A stretch of 64,000 nt of DNA from Muraenolepis orangiensis (Eukaryota > Chordata > Actinopteri > Gadiformes > Muraenolepididae), in the NCBI GenBank assembly GCA_027704905.1, contig CM051005.1, forward strand, positions 8,350,806-8,414,805, given 5' to 3'. The notes beneath the pieces were generated by a model that saw only the letters and a list, made by a program, of their open reading frames with translations, was not told the DNA's origin and did no database searches. A program made the position numbers and the translations under genes. Of the stretch, positions 1-11,269 are shown in pieces (position 1 is the stretch's first letter; each line of letters starts with the position of its first letter).

Positions 1-71
1 GGACTTGAACCGGTGACCTTCCTGGTTCCCAAGAGCCCTAAGTCCCAACAGAGTGAGCTGCTACTGCCACC
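1..71 (-). repeat. tRNA-derived SINE-like fragment cut by the window edge
   Basis: Read on the minus strand the first 18 bases end in GGTTCAAGTCC, which fits the RNA polymerase III B-box consensus (GGTTCGANTCC). Similar B-box-like endings occur in other repeats of this window (about 9129-9165, 25110-25150 and 54110-54150). No cloverleaf can be built from the visible bases, so this is the end of a SINE-like element that continues left of the window, not a tRNA gene. Confidence 0.4.
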
Positions 72-729
72 ACACAACATACGTATTTAGCTTCAGTGAG
101 TTTGTGTTTGAGTTGTGTATATGCACTGGCCCCCCTCACTTGACGTTCCTTCATTTAGATTCTTCTCTTGATTGTGTGATTGAATGGTCGCCAGATTGAA
201 TGGGTTTCAATGGGTTTGGTTTGCTAGGCCGCCAGCCGATAGCGATAGCAAGGCCACAAAACGATGCCCAGCAGCACCCCCCCCCCCCCCCCCCTCGGTC
301 CAGCTCCGGCTCGGTCCCACGAGAGTCTTGTCTCTCCAGCCAGTCGAGTGACTCGCTGATGTCCATACAAACCCTCCTCGTCCTTCTGTCACTCACCCGC
401 CCGGGAGAAGAAGAAAGATCCCCCCCCACCCCCCCTAACCCCATCACCCCCACTCCCACCACCAAAACAAACGGCTTCCTTCAGCTCCCCTTATCGCCCC
501 CTCGTCGTCTGACGGGTTGGGGGTCACGGGGTCGCCGCCGCGCCCGCCATGCCCAGTCATTCACATATTGATATTGATTCTTCTTCTTCTTCTTCTTCTT
601 CTTCTTCTTCTTCTTCTTCTTCTTCTTCTTCTTCTTTATTTTTTTCCATTTTGGCAGTTTTTTCTGGGGTTCTAAGGAATGAAACGAGGGGGTCGAAATG
701 GGGATAGATATAAATCCAGACTGATGGTG

Positions 730-765
<36 letters not shown>

Positions 766-798
766 CTTTTGCTCTCTCTCTCTCTGACTCTGACTCTT

Positions 799-904
<106 letters not shown>

Positions 905-1041
905 CCTCCCTCTATTCTCTACCACGGTCTGCAACTGACAAACCACCCGCCCCCCCACCCCAACCTGTCCCTCCTTTGGCTGCCATTCAGCGGCATCGAT
1001 CTGACTCAGGACACCGGCTACCCCAAGGGAGATGGGTACTC

Positions 1042-1072
<31 letters not shown>

Positions 1073-1423
1073 CGGCTCTTTTGTCGGGATGGGGATCCAC
1101 CCCAGCTCAGACTGACGGCTGACAGCGCTGATAAAAAACATGCCCCCCCCCCCCCCTCTTCACCCCCACCTGCTCCCAACACACACCACCACCACCACCA
1201 CCCGCCACACCACACCACCACCCACCACGGCTCTGTATTGTCCGGAGCAGACATGCTGTTCACAATGTGTAACCTTTAGAAGCCGGGCGACGAAGCTCTC
1301 ACCCGTCCACCGCCGCGGAGACACTGCAATCACTGCATACAGTTGTAGGCACCACGCCCGTCTACAGCCCCCCCCGCCCCCCATCACTCTCTCTCTCTCA
1401 CTCTCTCTCTCTCTCTCTCACAT

Positions 1424-1500
1424 TACATTTACATTTACATTTAGGACATTTGGCAGACGCTTTTATCCAAAGCGACTTACAAGGAGTACATTTGTTGAAG
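1424..1500 (+). repeat. Dispersed teleost repeat (TTTAGCAGACGC core family), copy 1
   Basis: It begins with iterated CATTTA units and contains the core TTTGGCAGACGC, then CTTTTATCCAAAGCGACTTA. Related copies lie at 9002-9045, 16214-16410, 26845-26960 and 36945-36990, and a degraded one near 13364-13402. The core is very common in fish genomes; I do not assign it to a named family. Confidence 0.8.
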
Positions 1501-1848
1501 CAGACAATAGCATAACACTGAGGTACGCAAACATAAAAATAGAGCAGTTCACAAGTATTCATATTAACAAGATGAATAACACAATTTGGTACTGCCAGGT
1601 CACCTGCTTAAGTAGCTGTGATAAGAGCGTGTTATCAACATTAAGGATATACACTTGCTAGAATATACAACATGCTAAGAGCTATTAATGTCAGGACTTA
1701 AGCAAGTTAGGGGTTCACAAAGGAGAAGGAGGGTTCATGGAGAGTCCAGGTGGACTCTGAACAGGTGGGTCTTGAGTCTCTTGCGGAAGCTGGCGAGGGA
1801 CTCTGCCGTCCTGACATGAGACGGGAGTTCATTCCACCACTGTGGAGC

Positions 1849-1851
<3 letters not shown>

Positions 1852-1910
<59 letters not shown>
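1852..1910. repeat. (CT)n microsatellite
   Basis: Pure CT dinucleotide run of about 59 bp. Confidence 0.95.
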
Positions 1911-1913
<3 letters not shown>

Positions 1914-2129
1914 AATGTCCTATTGCTCACTCTTGATAGTGAGAGAAAGTGGCTTTGTTCACCCCTCTTGATTTGTTTTGGACACTCGCCTGCACATATG
2001 GCCGCCCTCTGCGTGTGCATTCATAGACATGTGTACAAACCTTGTTGTCATGTGTTGACTCTCTCTTGACTCTTTGGGGATATAGTGATTACTCTGTAAC
2101 ACCCTGTCTTGTCCCACACTGGCCTGACC

Positions 2130-2271
2130 AATCTCCCTCTCTTCCTCCCTCCCTCCCCTCTCTCCCTCCTCCCTCTCTCCCTCCCTCTTTTCCTCTCTTT
2201 CTCCCTCTCTTCTTCCCTCTCTCTCTCTCCCTATTTTCCTCTCTCTCTCCCTCTCACTCCCTCTTTATCTA

Positions 2272-2331
<60 letters not shown>

Positions 2332-2440
2332 TCCCTCTCCTCTCTCCCTCTCCCTCTCCCTCTCCCTCTCTCTCCCTCTCCCTCCTTATCCCCCTCCCTC
2401 CCTCTATCTCTCCCTCTCTCTCTGTTATTCCCTCTCTCAG
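2130..2440 (+). repeat. Polypyrimidine tract leading into an agap3 splice acceptor
   Basis: About 300 bases almost entirely of C and T, made of CT, CCT and CCCTCT units, ending in CTCTCAG at 2440, the 3' splice site of the next exon. It is far longer than a normal polypyrimidine tract and looks like a microsatellite expansion grown from one. Confidence 0.85.
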
Positions 2441-2696
2441 GGAGGAGAAGGAGTGCTGGATCCGGGCCAAGTACGACCAGAAGCTGTTCCTGTCGGAGCC
2501 CCCCGAGTCGGACGTGCCCCTGGGCCAGCAGCTGCTGCGGGCGGTGGTGGAGGACGACCTGCGGCTGGTGGCGCTGCTGCTGGCGCACGGCACCAAGGAG
2601 GAGGTGAACGAGACGTACGGCGACGGGGACGGACGCACCGCCCTGCACCTCTCCTGCGCCATGGCCAACGTGGTGGTCACGCAGCTGCTCATCTGG
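2441..2696 (+). CDS. agap3: agap3 penultimate coding exon
   Basis: The acceptor is CTCTCAG at 2434-2440 and the donor is TGG|GTGAGC at 2696/2697. It encodes 85 full codons: the linker after the Arf-GAP domain (EEKECWIRAKY) and the first ankyrin repeat (GDGDGRTALHLS to VTQLLIW). It ends in phase 0, which matches the next exon. Confidence 0.9.
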
Positions 2697-2988
2697 GTGA
2701 GCGGAGAGCCACGCTCTCGGTGCACGCACCCACACACACACACATGCACGCATGCACACACCGCACGCACGCACCAAACACACGCACACGCACACACCGC
2801 ACGCACGCACCAAACACACTGGCACTTTAAATGCTTTTAAATATTTTTGCACAATTCGGTGACTTATATCATCTATAAGTCACCTAATTCAATTTTTTGT
2901 TCATTTTTACTGTATATATTATTTTTATAGTATTGTTTTGGAGATTCATACTGTGGGAGGGAATGGGGAGTAAGCATTCCGATGTCTT

Positions 2989-3028
<40 letters not shown>

Positions 3029-3993
3029 TTATCTGGCCACCACAGAACCTTAAGCAGGTCCTAGGACCCCGGCCGTCCCGAGAGCAAGGGAACAAAGTCT
3101 TGTCCTAATCAAGGGGCCTTGGGAAGGAGCCCAGTTTAGGGGCAGGAGTAGGGCGGAGCCGCCCGGTTCACGGTTGATGATGGGTGGACCAGGGTGCTGG
3201 CTAGAGCCCAAGGGTGCCTTGGTTTATCGGAGTTTGTTCATGTGGTTGTGGCATTCTTTGGCACTGCGAGGTCAGGCGGCCTCCGTCCGTAGCTAAGGTC
3301 AGACGCCCTTTGCAGGCCGTGTCAAGGTCAGGCTCACAGGTTATGGTGGGTGGGTGTAACTTACCTGTAAATCCACAGAGGGCAACATGTGCTCGAAAGG
3401 AGAGCCTGGCTAGTAATCTGTTACACTCAGTTACGTTTCTGACCGACTTCCCTAACTTTCCCTTTCTTTCTCTCTCCCTTTTTCTTTCTCTTTCTATCTT
3501 GTTCCCTCTCTCTCTCTCTCTTGCACGCTCTCTTGCTCTCTCTCATTCTCTCTCTCTCTTGCATGCTCTCTTGCTCTCTCTCATTCTCTCTCTCTCTTTT
3601 TCTATTAACCTTTCCCTCTATCTCTCTTGATCTCTTTCTTCTTTCTGCCCTCCACCCTCTCTCTCTCTCTCTCTCTCTCTCGCTCTCTCGCTCTCTCTCT
3701 CTCTCTCTCTCCCTGGCTCTCTCTCCCCCCTCCACCAGTACGGCGTGGACGTGAAGAGCCGGGACGCGCGGGGCCAGACGCCGCTGTCGTACGCCCGCCG
3801 TGCCACCAGCCAGGAGTGCAGCGACGTCCTGCTGCAGCACGGCTGCCCCAACGACGCCGCCTCGGCCTCGGCCTCCACCACCGCCTCCACGACCGCCTCC
3901 TCCGCCGCCGCGGGCAACCTCGCTAACCACAACCCCAACGTCAACAACAACAACGGCCAGTGCGAGCTCAACCGTAGCATCAGCATCATGTAG
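2441..3993 (+). CDS. agap3: AGAP3 (Arf-GAP with GTPase, ankyrin and PH domains 3), last two coding exons
   Basis: The coding sequence joins 2441-2696 and 3739-3993 (stop TAG 3991-3993); the first base of 2441 completes an Arg codon from an exon outside the window. The 170 visible residues are the C-terminal ankyrin region of the AGAP (centaurin-gamma) family, which couples an Arf GTPase-activating domain to a Ras-like domain and PH domain in endosomal and synaptic trafficking. Motifs CWIRAKYDQKLF, VPLGQQLLRAVVEDDLRL, EVNETYGDGDGRTALHLS and YGVDVKSRDARG match AGAP3 more closely than AGAP1 or AGAP2 as I recall them, and gbx1 next door matches the human 7q36 neighbourhood of AGAP3. The tail after the second ankyrin repeat (Ala/Ser/Thr-rich, then Asn-rich, ending LNRSISIM) is less conserved. 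The GTPase, PH and Arf-GAP domains lie left of the window. Confidence 0.9.
2905..2991 (-). repeat. LINE 3'-tail fragment, family A, copy 1
   Basis: On the minus strand it reads GAATGCTTACTCCCCATTCC and then CTCCCACAGTATGAAT, followed by an A/T-rich tail. The same string recurs at 27120-27205 (minus), 45488-45640 (plus) and 51236-51390 (plus), so this is a dispersed family. Confidence 0.75.
2992..3026. repeat. (CA)n microsatellite in agap3 intron
   Basis: Pure CA run of about 35 bp. The bases just before it (2905-2991) are a LINE-tail fragment in reverse orientation. Confidence 0.9.
3455..3738 (+). repeat. Polypyrimidine microsatellite tract before the last agap3 exon
   Basis: A C/T-dominated stretch with CT runs and a short tandem duplication (TTGCACGCTCTCTTGC-type units at 3521-3560 and 3561-3595). 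It ends in TCCACCAG, the acceptor at 3738. Confidence 0.8.
3739..3993 (+). CDS. agap3: agap3 last coding exon
   Basis: It starts in phase 0 (TAC GGC GTG) and ends at TAG 3991-3993. It encodes 84 residues: the second ankyrin repeat (YGVDVKSRDARGQTPLSYAR to LLQHGCPN), then a low-complexity tail of alternating Ala/Ser/Thr, an Asn run and LNRSISIM. The GC-rich codons of this tail (GCC, TCC, ACC) look like slippage-prone trinucleotide growth. Confidence 0.9.
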   Translation, partial: YGVDVKSRDARGQTPLSYARRATSQECSDVLLQHGCPNDAASASASTTASTTASSAAAGNLANHNPNVNNNNGQCELNRSISIM

Positions 3994-4098
3994 CACGCAG
4001 CGGCTACGTACAGAGTGTGTCTTAAACACACTCCGCCCCCTCCCCCCACGCCCTCACACCCCCCCCCCCCGAAACTGTACAGCCTCCCCCCTCACCCC

Positions 4099-4132
4099 CC
4101 CCCGCCCCGCCCCGCCCCGCCCCGCCCCGCCC
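4099..4132. repeat. (CCCCG)n short tandem repeat
   Basis: About six CCCCG units in the early agap3 3' UTR. G-rich on the minus strand and potentially G-quadruplex forming. Confidence 0.85.
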
Positions 4133-4456
4133 CAAACCCAACCCAGTCCAGTCCAGCAACACTAAGACTCAAGAGACCACTGTTAGAGACAACGGACCTA
4201 ATGCTGATGCTCTTACTACGCTAAAAAGAGTGTTTTTGGGGGTGTGTTTGTTTGTGTTTGTTTGTGTTTGTTTGTGTTTGGTTTGTTTTTGGTTTTTGTT
4301 TTTAATGCGCTGGGCACTCGCAAAACGAAAAGTGGTTTGTATCTTCGATAATGTCGCGTGTTGTTGTCGTTTATTAATGAGTGTTCTTTGTTTTTCCGCG
4401 CGCGCGTGCGTGTGTGTGTGCGTGTGCGTGTGTGTGTGTGTGTGGGTCATGACTTT

Positions 4457-4506
4457 GGGGAGGGAGGGAGGGAGGGGAGGGAGAGGGAGGGAGGGAGGGA
4501 GGGGAG
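4457..4506. repeat. (GGGA)n/(GGGAG)n repeat, G-quadruplex-prone on plus strand
   Basis: Repeated GGGA units with several GGGG blocks in about 50 bp. If it lies in the agap3 3' UTR it would be G-rich in the mRNA. Confidence 0.8.
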
Positions 4507-4596
4507 GGTCGGATAAAACAAACCTGGTCTGAACGGACCACGATCAGCTTTAAGTGTTATTTTTTATCATGTTGTTGTTTTTTTATGTCTTTTTTG

Positions 4597-4645
<49 letters not shown>

Positions 4646-5199
4646 TTTTTTATTTTATTTAAAGCTTCAACCAAACAAGTGACGTAAAGCGTGGAAACAC
4701 ATATTTCTTTCACACTTGAAACATTTCTTTGTAAGTCTTCCCCCCCCCCCTCTCTCCCCCCCCCCCCCCCCCCTGGTAGAGCACACCTGAAGGGAGATCT
4801 TCCTCATGTGTGTTACAATTCAATTCCCCAAGCCGCCTTCCAAACTATTAATATCATAAATGGTTCCCATCCATTCATTCATCCATTCATTCATCCCCGA
4901 GTCTCATTAGAGGACGTGAGGACGACACCCATGGGCTGTTAATTACCATGTAGGCCTACAACTTTAGAGCAACTCTCAAACTCTTGACATATGATTTTTA
5001 TATATATATATATATATATATGTACTATATACTATATTGAATATATATATATATATATATATACATATATTCATGAATGCAAAGCAATTATAGACAATGA
5101 GCAAATAAGTCTGCGTTATTCAGATGTATCACACACACACACACACACACATGGGGGGGGGGCCAGTAGAGGTGGGGGAGGCGGAGGGGGGGGGAGAAG

Positions 5200-5600
5200 G
5201 GGTGCATTATAAGAGAGCTGATTGCGTGAGGCCCCCATCTCCCTGCGAAAGAGAGTCATTTGCCTGGTCCACCCTTACGGTGATCATCTTCCCCGCGCGA
5301 TCGTCGTCGTCGTCCGTGATTATAAATGAATTAAAGGGCCAGCGTGTTTTATGACCGCTCGGGCCGATGGGCCCCCTTCAAATCAAATCTCATTCACCCA
5401 CGCCAAGGCTGATTGAAAGACGGGGAGATTGTGCGATCGCGGACCATCTTTGTTGGAGTAATTTGTCCACAGACGAGCTTGTGTTGATGATCTATTTGTG
5501 CGGACAGAGAGGCGTCGGGAGCAGACCTGTAATTGGGTATCTGTTCACCTCTTGGCGGAAGGCCTGACATCGGTGCACTACAAAAGAATTTGCTCTATTG
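5200..5600. promoter_or_regulatory. Candidate conserved non-coding element
   Basis: A complex, repeat-free island of about 400 bp among microsatellites, containing GTGATTATAAATGAATTAAAG, GGCTGATTGAAAG, TGTAATTGGG and a CGATCGTCGTCGTCGTCC stretch. Several TAAT/ATTA-type homeodomain cores are present and no reading frame is convincing. The call as a regulatory element is inference. Confidence 0.35.
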
Positions 5601-5618
5601 TTGCCGTGAAGTGTATGG

Positions 5619-5621
<3 letters not shown>

Positions 5622-5649
<28 letters not shown>

Positions 5650-6030
5650 TCAAGTGTGTGTGCATGTGTGTCTCTATCTGTATCAAGTGTGTGTCTGTGT
5701 GTATCAAGTGTGTGTGTGTGTATCAAGTGTGTGTGTGTGCGTGTTTGTCTCTGTGTATCAAGTGTGTGTGTGTGTCTCTGTGTATCAAGTGTCTGTCTGT
5801 GTGTGTGTGTGAGTGTCAATGTGTTTGTGTATCAAGTGTGTGTGCGTGTGGGTCTGTGTATCAAGTGTGTGTGTGTGTGTGTATCAAGTGTGAGTGCATC
5901 TGCATGCCTGTGTGCATCAAGTGTGTGTGTGTGTGTGTGTGTGTGTGCACCTCTGCATGCCTGTGTGTATCAAGTGTGTGTGTGTGTGTGTGTGTGCCCA
6001 CCTCTGTGCATGCCTGTGTGTGTGTGTACT
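5622..6030. repeat. GT-rich array with periodic ATCAA interruptions
   Basis: GT dinucleotides broken about eleven times by (T/C)ATCAAG at irregular 20-45 bp spacing, e.g. near 5648, 5681, 5702, 5722, 5756, 5783, 5829, 5858, 5882, 5915 and 5968. It behaves like a degenerate minisatellite built on a GT repeat. Confidence 0.85.
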
Positions 6031-6351
6031 TTACATAGTGCACGGTATGTGTGCGCCTCCCCTGTGTTCATCATCCATCATCTTCGCGGCTTGTGTGCAA
6101 GTGGCACGCATGTCTTTTGGGGAGGGGAAACGCCGAAGGTCGGGTGGAGGTGGTGGTGGTGGTGACTACGTAGGAGGTGCATAGGAGGGCCATACAGGTC
6201 CCTTCTTCTTCCTGCAGACCGCATCTGTGAGCTCACACAGACTTTCCGAGGGAGATGTTAGGATCGTGTTCTGTTCTTCTGCCCCCCATCAACCTTTAGG
6301 ATCCCCCCCCCCCCCCCCCCCCGCAGTTGCTGACAGACAGGCACTGCCTTC

Positions 6352-6391
6352 CTCCTCCTCCTCCTCCTCCTCCTCCTCCTCCTCCTCCTCT
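6352..6391. repeat. (CTC)n microsatellite
   Basis: Trinucleotide run of about 40 bp, with a poly-C run at 6303-6322 just before it. Confidence 0.9.
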
Positions 6392-6480
6392 TCCTCCTCC
6401 TATACACAGACTTTAACCAGGGGTTGGTACCAAGCAGTACTGAACTGACATGATATTTGTGTGTGGAGAAAATGATGATG

Positions 6481-6514
<34 letters not shown>

Positions 6515-7117
6515 CAATAGAAGAGTGAAGGAGTATGTAAAGGAATGGGCACAGGTTTTATGTTTGATATGGGTTTACATTATCAGTGTTTATGTTTACA
6601 GAGAGACGTTTTAACTTTAACCTTTGCTAGCGTTGCCCTTCAACTGCTAATATTCAGATGTGGTCGGCGAATGCGATTATAGATTAATTTCAGGCTATAT
6701 TTAAAATCATTATTTTTTTTCTGTTGTCTTTTTGTTTAAATGGCAAAAGGATTTTCCTAATTGAGGTTCCACAGAGTCAAATATATTTCAGTTTTTGTGT
6801 CACAAAGTGTTAAATTGTTTTGTTTTCTAAAGATTCCAGTCAGGGAGGCCCACTCTGAAAGTTCCATCCTTTTATGCTGTTTCACGTGTTATAACATATT
6901 ATTTTTCTTTTTAAATGCAACTTTCTTTGCCAGCACCTTTGCGACGACTGTGTGCTATGCATTTATTTATATATTTTTATTTTATAACTCAATTTCCCTG
7001 AGCCAATAGGGCGAGGATTCACTGTGTCAGTCCCATAGGCATAAGGTTAAGTAAATGTCCAATAAGTTACTCTGTTGTCTCCCAAAATGGTGCAGTAGTG
7101 CACACACATACTATATT

Positions 7118-7132
7118 GTGGTGTGTGTGTGT

Positions 7133-7174
<42 letters not shown>
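7118..7174. repeat. (GT)n microsatellite flanking an inverted-repeat element
   Basis: GT run directly left of the left arm of the element at 7185-7537; a CA run (7548-7587) mirrors it on the right. Confidence 0.9.
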
Positions 7175-7176
<2 letters not shown>

Positions 7177-7184
7177 TTGGTGAC

Positions 7185-7537
7185 TGGTTTAAGCAGCCTC
7201 ATCTAGCCTGAGTTGGCTGGTGGCGGCATCGTCTGCCACACTGGCGCCAGTGTGGCAGACGACGCTGCCACCAGCCATTAAAATGGCTACTTGAGGGCTC
7301 CTCCCGAAGACAAGGACACAGGGTGATGACTGAGGAATCTGGTTTATTGTAAGAGTTTGAATCACTGTGAACCAAGCAGATGGTACATGCTAGAGCTCTC
7401 TCTTCCTCCAGTGTGTGTGTGGTGGTGGAGGCTGCTTTAACCTTTTAACCTGTGGGCCTTGATTAGCAACGACCCACAGGTGTGCAGCCTCACCAGCCAA
7501 TCAGTCCGACTCAGGCCAGGTGAGGCTGCTTAAACCA
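7185..7537. mobile_element. Inverted-repeat (MITE-like) element with a nested palindrome
   Basis: Perfect 16-bp inverted arms TGGTTTAAGCAGCCTC (7185-7200) and GAGGCTGCTTAAACCA (7522-7537) extend imperfectly further in (GCCTGAGT...TTGGCTG against its complement) and end outside in GT and CA repeats. Inside the left arm is a near-perfect 64-bp palindrome (7214-7277, centre 7245/7246). The interior has no coding capacity; it includes a smaller hairpin (ACCTGTGGG/CCCACAGGT around 7449-7481). It looks like a non-autonomous inverted-repeat transposon, but no target-site duplication can be called because the flanks are microsatellites. Confidence 0.55.
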
Positions 7538-7546
7538 AGCCACCAT

Positions 7547-7663
<117 letters not shown>

Positions 7664-8035
7664 CTCACCTCCCAAGATACGCCTGCCATAGGAAACACGC
7701 TATGATAGTTTATAAGTCACCTTGGCCTGTCAATCCTTTTTTTGGGGAGGTTTATTACATATACTGTATATGTTTATATATAATTGCTTCTCCGTGTTTT
7801 TAGCATAATTGAAAAGGTACTTCTTTTGCGGTCTGTGGCTCTACGTGATCGCCCGATCGTCTGTGGTACTTGTGTATACTGATGTACATTTGACATATTT
7901 ATAATGCAGTATGTAAATATCCTTTTGGGGTTTTTATTTTAATTTTATTTTGTTTCATTTCATTTTACTATTTGTAATTTCTGCTCAAGAGTAATTTGTT
8001 GTATGCTTGGATGCTTGGTTGTCCTTTGACTCATT

Positions 8036-8051
8036 AATAAACCTGAATAAA
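8036..8051 (+). terminator. agap3: Two polyadenylation signals, likely agap3
   Basis: AATAAA at 8036-8041 and again at 8046-8051, at the end of an A/T-rich, T-rich stretch typical of a 3' UTR end. They are about 4 kb beyond the agap3 stop codon on the same strand, and no other plus-strand gene in the interval could own them. Confidence 0.5.
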
Positions 8052-9207
8052 CCGTGCAGCCTTCCCCCCGAGGCGTTGGGGAATACGTATCATGCCAAAG
8101 TGTGTACTTTACCATCCATCCAATCTGCTGTGCTCTAATATTTCTCTCCCTCTTTAAAAAAAAAGGTATTTTATTTTTTTATTTTTTTTATCAAAAGACC
8201 GATTCCTCAAGAGTAGAACGAGGTCTTCGATGAATGCCTTTCGACACTCTCTTCCAGAAAGTTCTTCCAACTAGGAACGGTCTAAAAAATGAAAAAGTGT
8301 ACATTTTGATGTAATTGTACATTACAGTACAATCAACGGAAAGGGCTTAGGGTTTAGTTCTTCCAAGAAGTTACTTCCAACTACAACTTTACTTCTTACT
8401 TCCAACAAGTAGTACTAAAAACTAGAAAAATAATTTAATAAATACATATATATATATTTTTTGTATTTAATTGATTCCGATCAATGACCGGGTCCCTAAG
8501 TGAAGCAGCATGTCCGCTTCCTGCTCGCAGGAAGTGGATGAGGGTGTTAAAGGAAGAGAGAGAGGGAGGATTAGGGTAAGGAGCTGGGCTTAGTGTCAGG
8601 CAGGGAGGACGCACGGCAGGGGGGGGGGGGGGGGGCTGTGGAAGGTGTCAGTGTTCCCAGAGGAGCCGAGCGCTCACTAATCCACCTCTTATTCCCTGAT
8701 AATCTCGTCCCCTTTACCCCTGTTTCTCCCTTTTGTCTTCACCTGTCTCTCTTTGTTTTGCTACTTCCTCCCCCCCCCCCCCCCCCGATCTCCTAATATA
8801 ACTATAATACACACACACACGCGCGCACAAGCGCACGCACACACACACACACACGCACAAGCGCACACACACACAGGCACACACACACACACTCACACGC
8901 TTGACATCCTAAGACCTCTGACTCCCACTGTTTCCTGGCAACCATTACCCCCCCCCCCCCCCAAAAACCACTGTAGTCTTGTGTAATTTAGGCGTCGTTT
9001 AGCACTTTTGGTGCTTTCATCCAAAGCGACTTACAGACGATGATCATTAAGGAACAGGTAGGGGGTGGGTGGGTGGGTTGGGGGGGGGGTAGTATGGGGG
9101 GTGTAGGCAACATGGCATATGGAGACCTACAGGTAGACTGGGCTTCGAAACCCAGAACCTTTACAAGTGTCGTCGCCCCCCCCCATGGAGAGAGGTAGTA
9201 TGCACTG

Positions 9208-9384
<177 letters not shown>

Positions 9385-9503
9385 TTTGTATATTTCATCG
9401 GGGGCCGGCTAAACTGTTAGGAGGGCTCTTTCTCCGCCCACCTCCTCTCCCAGACAAATTGCCTTCCCGATTGCAGAGGAGGGTCCGACGGCAGATGGAT
9501 GGG

Positions 9504-9545
<42 letters not shown>

Positions 9546-9890
9546 GGACCTGACGAGACCCAAATCTGAACAAACATTAGGAGTCCATGTTTTGCATAAT
9601 GTGTGGGTAGCGGCATTTGTGTGTTTTAGAGTATAGACAGGCCAGCGCGTGAGGTCACAAACAGCTAAATGGTGTGTCGACATGGACTGCACACACACAC
9701 ACACACACACACCTCCCAGCCATGTAACAAGTGCATGTGTGTGTGTTGGTTTGTGCGAGTGACACACTCAATATTGTTCAAGTTTGGTCGAGTCCCTGGA
9801 CACAGATGTCTTCTGTCTCTTTTTGGTTTTATTTACTGTAAATCTACTAAACCAGAATTCAGGAATTTAACCAGTATATCCCCCTAGCCC

Positions 9891-9893
<3 letters not shown>

Positions 9894-9962
<69 letters not shown>

Positions 9963-9970
9963 CTCTCTCC
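9894..9970. repeat. (CT)n microsatellite
   Basis: CT run of about 75 bp with one CG interruption at the right end. Confidence 0.95.
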
Positions 9971-10140
9971 CTCTATGGCCCCTGCTGACGAGTCATAATC
10001 ATCCGCCCATCACTCACTCATGTTCTCCACGTCCGTGGCGTGTTAGCCGTGCTCCGCCCCGCCCCCTTGGTGACTGCATGTATCTGTTTCACCGCACGCC
10101 CGTTTCCATATCCTGGTAAGCCCTGGCTAATCAGGGGATG

Positions 10141-10225
<85 letters not shown>

Positions 10226-10439
10226 TCCTACCCATCTCTGCCTCGCTCTCTCGTTCATCCACTGACAAGCACCTGTTTTCTGATCTTGTTTTTGTATTTT
10301 TGTTGTCACTTGCAAAGGGCCTTGGGTTTATTAAATGTTGGGATATATATATCATTTATTATTAATAATGTTATCATTAGTATTATAATTGTTATGTTCT
10401 ACCCACTCCTATTTTACGTTGCTGTTTCCTTCTGGTCCT

Positions 10440-10442
<3 letters not shown>

Positions 10443-10475
<33 letters not shown>

Positions 10476-10596
10476 CTCGCTCTCGCTCTCGCTCTCCCTC
10501 TCTTCATCCTTTGATGCCGACTTCCCAATCTCTTCATCTCCTTCCACTCATCTTCCTCTTGTACCATGTTTCCTTCTCACCTATCTCCCTCTCTCC

Positions 10597-10628
<32 letters not shown>

Positions 10629-10955
10629 CCTCTTCCTCCATCTCGCTCTGTCCCCCCTCTTCCCCTCACCCCTCTCTCTCTCTCTCTCTCTCTCCCACCT
10701 CTCCCCCTCTACCTCTCTCACCCCTCCCCTCTCTCCCGTCATACCTCTCCCTCCTCCACCTCTCTCGCTCTCCTCCCTGCCTCCCTACCTCTCTCTCCTC
10801 TACCTCTCTCTCCTCTACCTCTCTCTCCTCTACCTCCTCCACCTCTCTCTCCTCTACCTCTCTCCCCACCCCCCCACCCCTCCCTCTCTCCCTCTCTCCC
10901 TCCTCCACCTCTCTCTCTCTCTCTCTCTCTCTCCCTCCCTACCTCTCTCTCCTCC

Positions 10956-10992
<37 letters not shown>

Positions 10993-11097
10993 CCTACCTC
11001 TCTCTCCTCTACCTCTCTCCCCCCCCCACCCCTCCACCCCTCCCTCTCTCCCTCTCTCCCTCTCTCCCTCCCCACCCCCCCTCCCTCTCTCCCTCCC

Positions 11098-11141
<44 letters not shown>

Positions 11142-11255
11142 CCTCCCTACCTCTCTCTCCTCTACCTCTCTCCCCCCCCCCCACCCCTCCACCCCTCCCT
11201 CTCTCCCTCCCCCCCCCCCCCTCCCTCTCTCCCTCCCTACCTCTCTCGCTCTCCT
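10443..11255. repeat. Long polypyrimidine array (CT/CCT/ACCTCTCTCTC units)
   Basis: About 800 bases almost wholly C and T on the plus strand. Higher-order units such as TACCTCTCTCTCCTC recur, and a block of about 165 bp (CT run, CCCTCCCTACCTCTC, then CCCCCACCCCTCC) recurs near 10910-11080 and 11100-11240. Apparent long open frames are artefacts of the repeat. Mirror-symmetric purine/pyrimidine DNA of this type can form triplex (H-DNA). Confidence 0.9.
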
Positions 11256-11269
11256 CCCTGGCTCCCCGG

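Noticed and set aside
1..71. A tRNA gene at the window edge
   Set aside because: A B-box-like string is present but no A-box or cloverleaf can be formed; it fits a SINE end better.
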